The notes under the pieces: model-generated
Databases searched by the model: none
Told to the model about the DNA's origin: nothing
Seen by the model: only the letters and a program-made list of their open reading frames with translations
Position numbers and translations under genes: made by a program
Part shown: piece after piece, positions 49,086 to 60,734 of the stretch
Position numbering within the stretch: position 1 is the stretch's first letter
Layout of the letters: every line of letters starts with the position of its first letter
Assembly: GCA_050084515.1 (NCBI GenBank)
Contig: CM114271.1
Span: 28,706,001 to 28,770,000, forward strand
Direction of reading: 5' to 3'
From: Blasia pusilla
Lineage: Eukaryota; Marchantiophyta; Marchantiopsida; Blasiales
Length of the DNA: 64,000 nucleotides

Positions 49086-50767
49086 TCAACTAGTTCAATT
49101 ATCAGCTTTGCATCACCTGCCAGTCCTTGCCCTTGGTAAAACTACATGCCCATTATCTGTTACATCATATTTAGGTACATGTATCCACTTTTGCTATGAG
49201 CAATTACTTACACCATTTCAGACCATGTCAGTCTACATCGGAACTTCATTTTGTCATAGAAAAAAATGTATTTCCAAAATCTCTTCATTTCTATTCCAAT
49301 CAGTTCCTCGAATGCTAGTGTGTTAGGATTCTCATGGGTTTGGCTCATTCTTGCAGCCTCTTTTTCAGATCTTCTTGAATTCGATGCTTGCCCATTCCAT
49401 GCTTTGAGAACAACAAGCTCATGAAGGCATCTCTATGCACACAGTATTCTGTCCAACACACTCCACTCAATTTTTTGTTGTTTATTAATACAAGAGAAAT
49501 CACATTGAATGTCCATATGTCCATTCTATATTTCTTTTACTGGTTTTGTAGCACAAACTCCCACTTGTGCATTTCTAGCATAGTTATCAAAGTGTTACAC
49601 TTCTTTTGATTCTTTCCTATTCAAATCAATTGCTATGACATGCCATTTGAGCTCTGTGCTCCGCAAGCTACTCCACCGCACCTCAGCTTTACTACATAAC
49701 TACATCCATTTACTACTTGCAGAGAACTTTCACCCCACCTTGCGCATCCACTATTCTCTGTGCACTGCAAATCACAAAGCAGCTTCCAATCTTTATCAAC
49801 TTCGTGACAATATTATCAGAACAAATAATGTGAACTATAGAGACAAATTCAGAATACCATCTATGTACCATGACCAACTATCTGAAAAAAACATGTTATT
49901 ACCCGGATGATGTTTCCTTCAATTCCAACTTCATATAATCTATTTTCTTAGCAGCTGCCTACCAAATGAACACATGTATATTTGAGAACCAAAAGAATCT
50001 CACTACAGAAAGCCAAGGCATTGTTGCGCCGTTACTTTATTACAGGGCCTCCAATAGCACCCATCTACCTCATGTCAATGCCTTACTAGTTCATTCATCT
50101 TCTCTTATCTCATATTTCCGCTCCTATGAGCCTCGTTATTAACTTAGCAATCCTAGGCCACACCCAATATAATTTTATATCCCACAAATTTTCAAACAAA
50201 CTTGCATTCCAATATGGATACCAATGGCATGCCGTTTTCTACTTTTACAATTACCATTATCATTATAATTACAACCATTTTGTACTTTCCACAATATTAA
50301 TCACACTACTTAGGCGGCATTCTTGTTTTATAAGTGGCCCTGCGTGTTCTCCGGTCACTGAATTCGGGCCGTGAGGCTACGTTTTTTGTGCACTTGGGAT
50401 GAGGCCCTAAGGTAGCGGCGAATTTTCTTCGTGGGGTTTGATAGCTGAAGTGTCTATCATAAAGTTGTTTCGGTGCAACTTCAAGCCCTAAATTCCATCC
50501 TGTCAACAGTCTGACTTCATTTGCGATACTTTATTGCAGGCAACGGGTCTCCATAGCTTTGCAACGTGCCCAAGAAAATGGGCTTTTGGTTGGAGACGCC
50601 AATGTTAGAGGCCCACTTAATAGTAGCCATAATTTTGTAGGTGTTCTCATGTGACAATTTTGGTCGTTATGTCTCTTAGGGGCGGTTTTGGCTCTTGGGG
50701 TTTTTAGTTTTCTATGCCCCTCTTCGTATCCCGATGGGTTTCCATCCTATTTTTATTTATGTTTTAT
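49086..50767. other. A+T-rich stretch, no gene recognised
   Basis: Reading frames up to 92 codons are present but show no family resemblance, and no known repeat was seen. It may be old intergenic sequence. Confidence 0.45.
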
Positions 50768-50820
50768 ATTTCACTTTCCTGTCAACGGTCATGTAGTGAC
50801 CGTTGACAGGAAAATGAAAT
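50768..50820. repeat. Hairpin with 24-base arms
   Basis: Arms containing CCTGTCAACGGTCA and TGACCGTTGACAGG flank the five-base loop TGTAG, with two mismatches near the outer end. It is not related to the GCAACCCGTC family. Confidence 0.8.
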
Positions 50821-52124
50821 GTGACGTGACCGTTGTTGAACGGGTCATTAGTTACCGTTGTAGAATCCCATACAGCGGTTGCCGAGAATCGATCGACGAT
50901 AAACATGCAAGTATACGGCTAAACCAGTCGGTGCCCTTGGTCTGCACGCGTGAAAAAAGCCTATAATAATTTAACTAAACTATAAGGGATCTTTGTTCCG
51001 AGATCCCTGCGACAGTGTGACTAATAATATTCTAGTAGATGTTGCTAATAATATTATAGTAATTGATGTGACAGTAAACTATGAAGAAAAAAATTGAATT
51101 GGCGCTTGAGATCAAAATGTCAACCTTTCTCTTCAACCTTTCTCAGTCAAACGCAGGGGACTTACATCATTCCGGTCAATGGGAAGGTGGTGGTGCTATT
51201 GGTATGTTATATTTGAATGAGGAATAACTATCCGTTCCAGACCTATCCATCTCACCGATAGGAGTTTCCTCAAGCATTTGTTCCTCCTTTCACCAAACTC
51301 ATTGAAGCCTTGCTACAATCGAATCTCCAGTAGTGAGGGTTGGGAACGCACACAGATTGAGGATTCTCGAGGAATCACGAAGTATCCAAACTGCTTTGCG
51401 CGCGAGCAGAGTCGAGCGGAATTGAGGAGCCAAAAACGTTTCCACGGGTTTATCGTATTATAGAGTAGGGAGTGCAGGATATACAAACCTACAGGTTACA
51501 TCTTGAATCCCAGCAGGCATTGTTAATGTCAGTCCCCGATGGAATCTCGCTACTTACTAATTAAATTTGCAGCTAATCTCAGATGACTACTTTTCGACAT
51601 CAAGAACGCGATAAGCATGTGAGTTTGTCGTGTGTGCCGATTGTTGGAAAGCCCTTGAGAACAGTCATGAAATGTGTCGTAGAGTCCCGTCGTCCCGGAC
51701 ACTTTCTGCCTCACGTTGTGATGCATGCTTGCCTTGGAGGATGAATGTGAGGGAAGTCATCACATCATAGGATAGCCAACGTGCGATAGCCGGATTTCTG
51801 CTGGCATTTCGTGGTTCATGGGATTGTGAGTTCTTACCTCGCTAGGAGCTGATGAAGTAAGTCCGAAATGCAACGAAGGCAGTTTCGTGCTAAAGCTCGC
51901 ATCGTAACACTAAAAGCGGGCGGTCAATTGATCGCATGGGGATCATTTTCAATCACCTTTTAGCCTGCACCTAGATCGAGCCTAGTTAGTATAGATCATT
52001 ACAGGTTCCCTTTAAGCGTAGCTTACCTCTCGAAGTACTTCTTACGTTTTGGTAGCCCTTAACTTCTGTCTGACGTGAGTTTGCAGTTGGTGGTCGGGGA
52101 AGAGAAAGGAAGTTTGGGGAAGAT
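50821..52124. other. Upstream region of the ubiquitin-like gene
   Basis: No gene was recognised. The promoter and 5' untranslated region of the gene at 52,125 must lie here. No confident core promoter element was identified. Confidence 0.4.
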
Positions 52125-54840
52125 ATGGGTATCACCGTAGCAGTTAAGATGGATCACCTGGCTTTGCCAAAGTCAACGGTAAGCGTCCCTCGTGATGTCT
52201 CGAAAATCATTTTAGTACCGAACGTGGAATATCGGGGAACGGTGAAGGCCACAGTAAAGGATTTCATTCGGCGCAATTTCTTCATTCCAGACGAGCTTCA
52301 AGTACTCCAGGCCCCCCTTTTTCGAAAACTTAGTGAGAAAGAAAACATCGAAGATCTCTACAAGCGGTACGCGTGCCAAACGGAAGTGGAAACTCCAGAT
52401 ATTCATGTGGAGGAGGATAGTTACACGTTCTTCTGTCGAGAGGGTGGTCGGACTATCGATCTTGAAGATACGCGAAGTTTGGAGGATTATCACATTCTTG
52501 ACAAAATGGTTCTTCAACTGAGGGTGAGTTTTGGTCTGGGTTTCTAGGACACTTTTACCATTTCCGTGGTTGGAGACTCCTATTTACGCAACAGACTGGC
52601 TTTGGCAGATTTCTTCCTCTCTTCCAGTGGCACTTTTTCATTAACTGATATTCTTTCGCAGAAATTGCCACAGCCGTTGCCGGGCGAAGGAGGTCGAATT
52701 TTCGTGGAGACAAAAGACGGCATCCTTCCTCTTCTGGACATCAATATTACGACGAAAGTCTCAGAAATAAAGAATGCTCTTGAGAGCATGACAGGGATTC
52801 CAGTTGAGCATCAAATTCTTTCTTCAGTCGGACGTATCATGCATGATGAATTTTTAATCAAGGATTTCAGTGGCCTGCACAGAGTGTGTGAAGACTCCAC
52901 ATTGGATCTTTGCAAATCAGGTACAGGCGCTAGCTCCCACCAAGCTGCATATTGGCACTGAAATGATTTGCTTCCAACTTTTGTTGAAGATCTCCCACGG
53001 ATGCCCACCTGCCATTTGTGTAATTTGTAAGTTTGATAGATCCAACAAAAGTTGAATGTCTCATTAGGTTCTTTTCAAGCAGGTGACTCTAATCTTGACC
53101 AAGCGCACAGGAGGATGGTGGTCTCCGTAGATGTGATGGGAGAGCAAAAATTCGCAATGATTGTTCAAGGTCGCGACGAAGTTCAGTCGGTCCTTCAAGT
53201 GGTTGAGGCGAGGACTAGTATCGCAATGTGGCAGCAACGCATAACCTTTTCTGGTGCGAATACAAGGGAATTTTGTTTTTGTTCTGTTCACCGGGTCTTC
53301 CAGCTTAGATAACATACAAAGTGCTTTTCAGTCGGTCAGTCATTGAGTTTGAGGAACTGAATGGGGATGCTTGATTCAACGTTGTGACCTAGGGAGAATA
53401 CTTCAGGAGAACAAACCTCTCAGTGACTACTACATACACCCTGAGTGTACGCTCCAGGTGACCATCTTCAAAAGTCCCTGCAAAGCTTCAACGAAGGTTG
53501 TCCATACCCTACACAACATGGAAAACTCAGGTACCCTAACGTAAAGCACTGCATGCAGAAGTGGAGTGGGAATTTTCTGGTTAAGCAGTCTACGAAATTC
53601 GAGGCTTAATGTTGGTGTTTTCCACGTGGTCGCTCTCATGGACTTGTTATATCAGTTAATTTCAGATTACGCTGTAAAACAAAATGACCGCATAGTGTAA
53701 GTAAGACCCATCTTTGACAGGCTTTGCTGGGGAGGAAGTTTGCGTTCCATCAATTGTCATTCTGAAATACATTAGCTATTGAACAATATATCGTGCGCTT
53801 CAAACCCAGCAGGGCAGGAGCCAAGACCAGCTGCTCGTAAGATACGATTGCTGCGGACAATCAGAGGGCGCAGCAACGGTACCATTACCATCCCTGTCCT
53901 CACGACTGACACAGTATCGGATTTGAAGCGAAAAGTACGGCGAACTCTTCAACCCCTGACCGAGCGAAATTTTATGGTGATTCACGCGCTGGGTGCTGAT
54001 TCTGGTGATAGTCCCAAGAGGGCAAGTCTTTCCCCAGGGCAAGCAAGCAACAACGACAGCGGGAAAAAAATGTTGCGTGAGCTGTCATTTAATGTAAAGA
54101 ATTTTCCCGGCTCACTGGTGAACGCCAGTCCGAGTACGTTGTCGGAGCGAACCCAAACACCTCCTATTTGCCAAATCTCCCGATCACCTGCAAGGTCTGG
54201 TGATGGTAGCAGCTCCAAGAAAGTGACGCGAATTCTCTCTTTCGAGCGGCCATCCGCCCGTCAGGTGAATCCGAGAAACCATGAGCTTTCAGAAGTCGCC
54301 CTCCAATCATCTGCTGCTCCACTTTTTCCTCCTCCGCTTGGCCCTCGTAGAGTTTTTCCAACGGAGGAGTCAATACTCGGTGTCACGGTTCCCACTACCG
54401 TTGTGAGTGGTAAGCTTCCTGAAGTGAAGTTAACACCACCTAAACTTGGCAATGTGGATGACTCGGCCTCCTCAAACGGACCCAAGTTAAACTCCGCACC
54501 TGAACGACTGGAAGTTACCTCGACTCTGCCCTGTACACATACGAGGGCTTGGTCAATGGGATCTGGTTGTGTTGCATGTAATGAATTTCTCCCTTTGCCA
54601 GATGAATTATCTCGCCCACAGAGCTCCGTAGAGCATATTCAAACACATGTTCCAACGTCACTTGCAAGTGACACTTCAACCTTGGCAGGAAGTACAAGTA
54701 GTCAACTACCATCTGTACCAATTGGTTGTATGCATCATCAGACTGCTGTGGTGGTAGAAAAGAAAGGTCTTGGTGCGTGGTTGACAGACAGCATACAGAA
54801 TTTAAAAGATCACATTAGGGTACCATTCACAGATAGATAA
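52125..54840 (+). CDS. Multi-ubiquitin-like-domain protein, 5 exons
   Basis: The proposed exons are 52,125-52,523, 52,662-52,920, 53,083-53,253, 53,393-53,496 and 53,818-54,840 (TAA). Phases agree throughout (0, 1, 1, 0), giving about 651 residues. Residues 1-133 end in a ubiquitin-like half, GRTIDLEDTRSLEDYHIL. Residues 144-217 align along a whole ubiquitin fold (RIFVETKDGILPLL, VSEIKNALESMTGIP, STLDLC). Residues 232-305 do so too: VVSVDVMGEQKFAMIV, ITFSGRILQENKPLSDYYI, CTLQVTIF. The last block spans the splice between exons 3 and 4, which supports the model. A fourth partial repeat (KIRLLRTIRGRSNGTITIPV ... DLKRKVRRTL) starts exon 5. The remainder is Ser/Pro-rich and likely disordered, with a final amphipathic segment. 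There is no terminal GlyGly, so it is not itself a conjugated modifier. Role unknown; it may bind proteasome or ubiquitin machinery. Confidence 0.8.
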
Positions 54841-56560
54841 TTGGGTTTGGTGCGTGGTTGACGTAGTGGTACCATAGTCTAAGAGATGTTAGCACCATTC
54901 ACGAATGGAGGAAGTGTAATTAACCATGTTACAGTAAAAAAAACAGGTTTTCAGTTTTGTAAATCATAGTGACACTGTAAATATGCATTTCTCATTTCTG
55001 GGTATGGTAGTTGAAAGAGAAGTTCGATGTTGAAATATGTCTTGAACAAAAGTTTTGGTTCTGTGAGCCGCTACCCTACCTATAGAGAAGAGAAAACTGG
55101 CCGGTATCCATGAAAACAGCTGACGCTGAAAGTGCAGATTTTGCAAGATGGAGAAATGTTTTCCCAAAGCAACTTGAATTTTATGTCTTGTTCCTAATAT
55201 ATACATAATATATCTATAAAAGCACAAGTATGTTTATATTTTGTTTAATCTAATACAAATTCTTAAAAATTTGCAACCTAAAGAAAACACATGAATTTTT
55301 TTTTTTTGAATTTCGAAATTGAATTGAAAAAGAGCAATGAAAGGATTCCTAAGATGAAAATATGACGAGGGGATTCTCCAATCAATCTCATCACCTCAAT
55401 GTGACAATCTCCTACTTCTCCTCCAAGCCCCACCAAGTGGGGCTCACCACCTCACCACCCTTTGTGAGGTAATTCGGAAAAAGAATCATTGCGACATACT
55501 GCTATATTATCCTAAACCCTTAATGTAACTTAATGTTGCCATTTTCATCCCTTACTAGTTAGTGCGCATGACAAAGTGAGCCTGCGCACATATGCCCTCT
55601 CCTGTACACTCACCCCGCGCATATATGCCCCTCTTCAAGTATAGGAAGGGATTATGGTGACACGTGTGGTGTATTGATGGTGTCGCCATGTTAGAACCAC
55701 TCCACCAATTATAATATAAATTTGAGGGAGGTGGAGAGGATAGGAAGGAGGAAAACGCAACTCTAGTTCCCATTATGCTCTTCAGTTGCGGTGGTTCTCT
55801 TTGCAGGGAGGTAGTGAAGGCAATTGAAACTCAAGTTCTGATCCTCTTTAGAGCGAACCTAAGAAGTAAGGTCGGAAATACTCTCTTAGTTTCAGCACAA
55901 CATTTAGACGAAGGAGAGAAAAATTGGAACTCAAGTTCCAATTCCGCGGCTTCTCAAGTGGGGCGCAGCTCTTCTTCAAGCGCGGCGAGAGGAAGGAGGA
56001 AGAATCGGAACTGTACCTCTTATTCTCCAGCTTCTCAAGTAGCCACTTTCTATCACGTGCGGCACGAGAAGCAGAGAGGGAGGACTGAACAATTGGAACT
56101 CAAGTTCCAATTTCGTCATTCTTATGTGAAGTGAGGAAGGAAGGAGTGACCTAAGAGCTTTCGGAACTCAAGTTCCAATTCGGCACACTTTCTTTCAAGG
56201 GAAGGATTTTTGGCCGTCCAAGTTTCGGGCGAGTTGGCAAAGTGGCGTAGCAATCATAACCCAAGTTTACCTTGATGCTTACGGAGATGTTTTAGGGTAA
56301 TTTTTGGGTGACACGCATTATTGTTAGTGCATTGGTGAGTGCACAACACTATCGGGACTATTGTAGAGAACCTGATGGAATGGATGTTTACCACACTAGT
56401 TGGGAGTGACTTAGTGTGCGGGCTACTTGCCGAGTGTTGATCTCAAGTGAGATAAGTGGGGGAAAAATTTGGGCATTGTCTAGTGCAAAGCTAGTGGCTC
56501 ATGAGTGAGTCATACTCGTTTGGAGGTTTCGGGTGCTCCCATAGAGGAGGCGCGGCAAAA
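54841..56560. other. Downstream region with dispersed repeats
   Basis: There is no gene. Bases 55,555-55,725 match the repeat at 23,085-23,270. Bases 55,820-56,180 carry the second palindrome family and a Ser-rich pseudo-frame produced by it. Confidence 0.5.
55922..56180. repeat. Second palindrome family (AATTGGAACT/AGTTCCAATT)
   Basis: Arms AATTGGAACT and AGTTCCAATT around a CA centre occur at 55,922-55,943 and 56,091-56,112. A shorter copy is at 56,163-56,180, and a diverged copy lies near 55,825. Spacing is irregular. The sequence is unrelated to the GCAACCCGTC palindromes but has the same architecture. Confidence 0.8.
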
Positions 56561-56749
56561 GGAGAGGAAGAGAGGAGAGAAGAAACTTCCTTCAATCCAA
56601 AGATAAATTTTTTTTTAGAGAGTTTCGTGTGATTTGAAGCGAGCTTCCCTTGGGTTGAAGATAGGAAGTTTTTTTTTAAACATATTTTTCAATTTTGTTC
56701 TATGTGCTTAGTCACTTCCTCAAATTGGTTTTTCCTCTTCCTCATTCTG

Positions 56750-56776
56750 GCAACCCGTCTGAATCTGACGGGTTGC
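56750..56776. repeat. Single palindrome in MULE 3' region
   Basis: GCAACCCGTCTGA and TCTGACGGGTTGC flank one A-type centre. The stem mismatches at one pair only. The position matches those at 62,893 and 15,080. Confidence 0.85.
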
Positions 56777-57616
56777 AACTTGCACAGAATTAAACAAACT
56801 GAAAAATCATTGGAACCAGAATTGTGGAAAAAAATCACTTTGTCCATCCAAGGTCTGAATAAGATTCATCATTTTTCCTTTGCTGATTAGAGTTCAAGCT
56901 CATAGTGAACATTCTGGCACTTCAAAGTACAATCTAAGACCTCATGTTGCATCCTTATAGTGGTTTGTTCAGGATACTTTGCACTTCTTTGAGAGAAAAA
57001 ATTTGATGGTGGATTCCTAATCCTACCTTCGACTCTCTTAAAACTACAAGCAACACATAGTAGATGTGCTTACAAGGAAAATACCTTTTCCCACTTGTCT
57101 CTCTTTGGACAAATTCATTACAAGAACATGTGGGAAAGGAACAGATGTGTACCACATACACCCCTGTGACACTTGAATTCACAGTGTTATTCCTGACCCA
57201 ATACATCCTTCCTAATCCATTGCCATTATAAATATCTTTTGTGGCGATGATTTCCATGTTGGCCTCTCAAGCTGATGCGATTCGCTTTGCTCTCTCCACC
57301 GTTGGCCTACACAATCTGTTTCTCTTCACCTCATTTCTTGACTCAAACAGAAATAGTGGATTGAGATCATCCACCTTCTCTGGATACATGTTGGCAACAA
57401 TCTAAGTTTGCATCCAAAATGCGAAGGTCTCTGTAATGCGAACATGTTTCGAACTCCCTCCATCTACGAGTTTGAATCCAACACTTGTAAGATTGTCCAA
57501 TTGTAAGTCCAATTGGTACCAGCAGCAATGGGCCAAATCGTGGGGGAATTCCCTAGAGCTCCAATGGTAGCCGGATAAGACTTTCGGAAAGCGCATGATT
57601 CATTTGGGCAGAATCA

Positions 57617-59506
57617 ATTGGTAATTGGTAAATAGATCAAGCCCGTGGGACGCAAAGGGTCAAAAGGCTGAAAAACACATTACAAGTCATTCATTCACTG
57701 ACCCTGAAAAAGATCCTAAAGACCTTCTCCTAGCTACTGCCTAGAGCACTTGAGCAATGAATAATGACGTCCCTAATATAACAACCTAAATCATAAGGCA
57801 CTAGCTGTAGTAAAGAATAGAAATTCTCCACATCTATTTTATGAGCTAGTCTAATCTCTTCATACCTTGGACATGTAACAAACACATGCTCTTCATCCTC
57901 AATATTTTCTCCGTCACATAACCTACAAATTCGTTCACTTCTATCAATATTAAACCATCGTCCTTCCTCAATTCCTAGCCTATGAGACCTAGTTCTATGT
58001 CGTGCGATAATATGACATAAGAATGTGGAGATCCCCGCAAGTAGGTATCCTTGTTCACAATATACAAGCATAAGATTAACATGAAGTTGATAAAACTCCA
58101 TTTTTGTGCGTGGGCTGCTCCAAATAATGTTGAGAAATTGCTTTTGTAGATGCTCGCGGAGTGCCATCGGTTTCAAGTCCCAATCGCATTCCTCCACATT
58201 CCGCTTTGAAGACCAAGTCACCACATCTGCCATCCACCCTATAAAATGTGTGGCTCGCAAAGCTTGATGAGGGAGGCAAGAAACATCAAGAGATCTCACC
58301 CTTGGGATATAAGTGATGATCAAGTAAAAAGCTTCAGCCTCTAGAGGAAGACAACCTGTTTCTACAAGAAGAATAGCATAAGGAGTTTGGTTTCTTATAC
58401 CTAATTCTTCTTGTAGAAAGATCTTTTGCACCCTCTCCACGCGCTCCCAACCTGTCTTCTCACAACAAAGGCCCCAAACTTGGGTCCCATATAAAACCAC
58501 CGGCAACACTAAGCTCTTAAATAAGAACTTCCTAAGACCCCAAGACACAAGATGAGCTCTTCTACACCGATTTAAAAATGAATATAGAGCTTTGTTACCA
58601 ACTTCTACTCTCTTTTGCACGCAAAGTGCCCAACTATAGTGATGAGAGAAATCGATGCCTAGATATTTGTAACTCTTCACTTGTTCTAATTGTAGACCTT
58701 TGTAAAAGAACGAGAACTTGGATCTAGTACCCACTATAATGACTTTAGACTCCTCCATATTAACCTCCATCTGATTCTGGGTACAAAACCTTGCCAAAGT
58801 GTCGAGGTGTATTTTTAAACTAATGCCATCACGTGCTAGTAAGATGATATCATTTGCATACAATAGAGCTTTGATGACAAAGTCCCCAAGCTTGACACCT
58901 TCACTATCACATTCTTCCAACCACTTTTTGATATCATCTATGAAAACTCTAAATAGAGTAGGGGAGAGAGGACAACCTTGAATGACTCCTATGGTACTCA
59001 AATTCTCTTGAGTTTGTAATCTTTGATCTTGGCCCGAACGGAATGGTATAACGTGACCACAGCTGCTAGGAGATTTGGTGGAACTCCAATGGCTTAGAGC
59101 CTATCCCATAAGAGCTTATAAGATACAGTATCAAAAGCTTTCTTGAGATCGATGAAACCGCAAAACAAAGCTTTCCCATTGTCCTTAGATTTCTCTCATA
59201 AAACACGCAAGGCCAAGATATGGTCAATGGTTTTGTATGTTGGGCTAAAACCAGCTTGGACCCGTGCTCTCTTTTGGAAAGACTCTGTCCATGTGCTCAA
59301 CTTTGACTCCACCAATCTCCCAAACACCTTGGCAAAAATACTACCCACCATGATAGTACGATAGTTTGTCACCAAGTCCTTCCTTCCTGATTTGTGAATA
59401 GAAACAATCTCCTGTAGCGACCAGGTTGAAGGAAAACCATAAATAGCAGCATCACCCAATACTTTGGTGAGGATCGGTCCAATACAATCTCCTCCCCACT
59501 TGAAAA
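57617..59506 (-). mobile_element. LINE retrotransposon copy D (5'-truncated)
   Basis: An open frame of 423 codons (59,001-57,730) covers the C-terminal half of reverse transcriptase (QGCPLSPTLFRVF, then YANDIILLARDG in place of YADD) through the zinc motif RICRLCDGENIEDEEHVF. An upstream frame (59,459-59,196) encodes NYRTIMVGSIFAKVFGRLVE. The element is cut off 5' within the reverse transcriptase and ends 3' in ATTTACC-type tail units at about 57,617. It sits inside MULE-like copy 3, whose sequence continues on both sides, so it is younger than that copy. Confidence 0.85.
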
Positions 59507-60699
59507 TACTTCAATTGATCCTTGGTCCTGGTTAAACGATCAATTTTTCAGCCCCTAGAAGCCTTGTACTGGTCGTCCAATCCTTATACAGTTCTTATTC
59601 AAGAAAGTGCCGCATGCTCTCCTTATGCCTTGGATCGTGCCCCGCAGGTGGGTCCACATCTAGGATTGCTTCAAGAAATATGCTACCTCTTCATATTGCA
59701 ATTTTCCACAATGACCAGAATCCCATATTATTCAATAGTCCTTGAGACTGGATGTAGCAAAGTCCTAGCTAAGAATAAGACATTCACTGATTTTGGAGAA
59801 GTTACTTCAACTCAAATTTGGGAGTAATCTTGTGTCTCCGAATATCTAGGCAAGGTAATTTCATCATCCAAATCAATCACCGGGTTTGTTCCTCGGTGGT
59901 GACGTCAAGATACCTATATGGTCTCCAAGAGTCTCGCTCAGATTGCTCTACCACCATCTATATGGGACGTCTCGAAACACGCTCACGAATGTCCCCACCA
60001 ATGTGGACATCTTTCTCGAGAGGAGTTCCGGCTATGTACCGATTGAAGGCTTCCACATACAATTTGTCACATCTTATTTCGACTTAGATAGAGTTCTATC
60101 ACGTCGACGACATAGAGAGGCAGCCGGTTGTTTGGATGTAACTTCATCCCGAGATTTCGGATGAGGTTGGCGACAAGTCTGCTGTGTTGGAAACCTCAAT
60201 TATGGCGATTTTCCTATTTTGGTTTTAGTGCGGCAGGTGAGCCGTTGACCGAGTGAACGGGTCACCCGGTAACCTTGCATGCAGATTACTGTTGGGAGGG
60301 CTATTTTTGGGGGAAGAGCCAAACCATCTTTCTCATGTTGAGCCTTAGGAGCGTCTCTCTTGCATAGACGTGTGTGGGTATGTAAGAGTTAGGGTGCTAG
60401 CGTCCGGATTCCCTCACAATAGCCCTAACATAGAGCTCGTAAATCGAAGGGCCCTTTCCTTTGGTTATGCCTTTTGTGAGGAAGATGTGGGATGCTGCAG
60501 ATTGTATCATTGCCCTTGCTTGATCTTTTGGTATGCCTCCACGAGTGAAATTTTTTGGCATCTTGTGATGACCTCCTGGAGGAATGAACACTCTCGGCTC
60601 CACTTGTGTTTGGGCAGAGGGCATTTTCATGAATATTCAATCCCTACGGAGACAAAAATATGAGAAGGGAATGGAAAAAGCTCTTTGGGTGAAGAAAAT

Positions 60700-60734
60700 T
60701 GGTAAATGGTAAATAGATCAAGCCTGTGGGACCC
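60700..60734 (-). repeat. LINE 3' tail fragment
   Basis: GGTAAATGGTAAATAGATCA followed by AGCCTGTGGGACCC is the last 20-odd bases of the LINE family plus two heptamer tail units, with nothing more of the element. It abuts the palindrome cluster. Confidence 0.75.

Larger units (their letters stand above)
56570..60665 (-). pseudogene. MULE-like transposase copy 3, split by a LINE
   Basis: Reading the minus strand, 60,650-60,397 encodes FIPPGGHHKMPKNF and IQSAASHIFLTKGITKGKGP, and 60,170-59,507 carries further pieces. The element resumes at 57,612 and ends with NMEIIATKDIYNGNGLGRMY, the SWIM finger (CSCNEFVQRET ... CKHIYY) and LSLKEVQSILNKPL at about 56,955. The 3' flank with its palindrome (56,750-56,776) and pyrimidine-rich arm follows to about 56,570. 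The 5' half, including the FLYWCH-like finger and catalytic core, is not seen. LINE copy D occupies 57,617-59,506. Confidence 0.7.

Noticed and set aside
55775-56134. 119-codon Ser-rich open frame
   Set aside because: It is generated by the repeated GGAACTCAAGTTCC palindrome and purine-rich spacers; there is no domain and no splice context.
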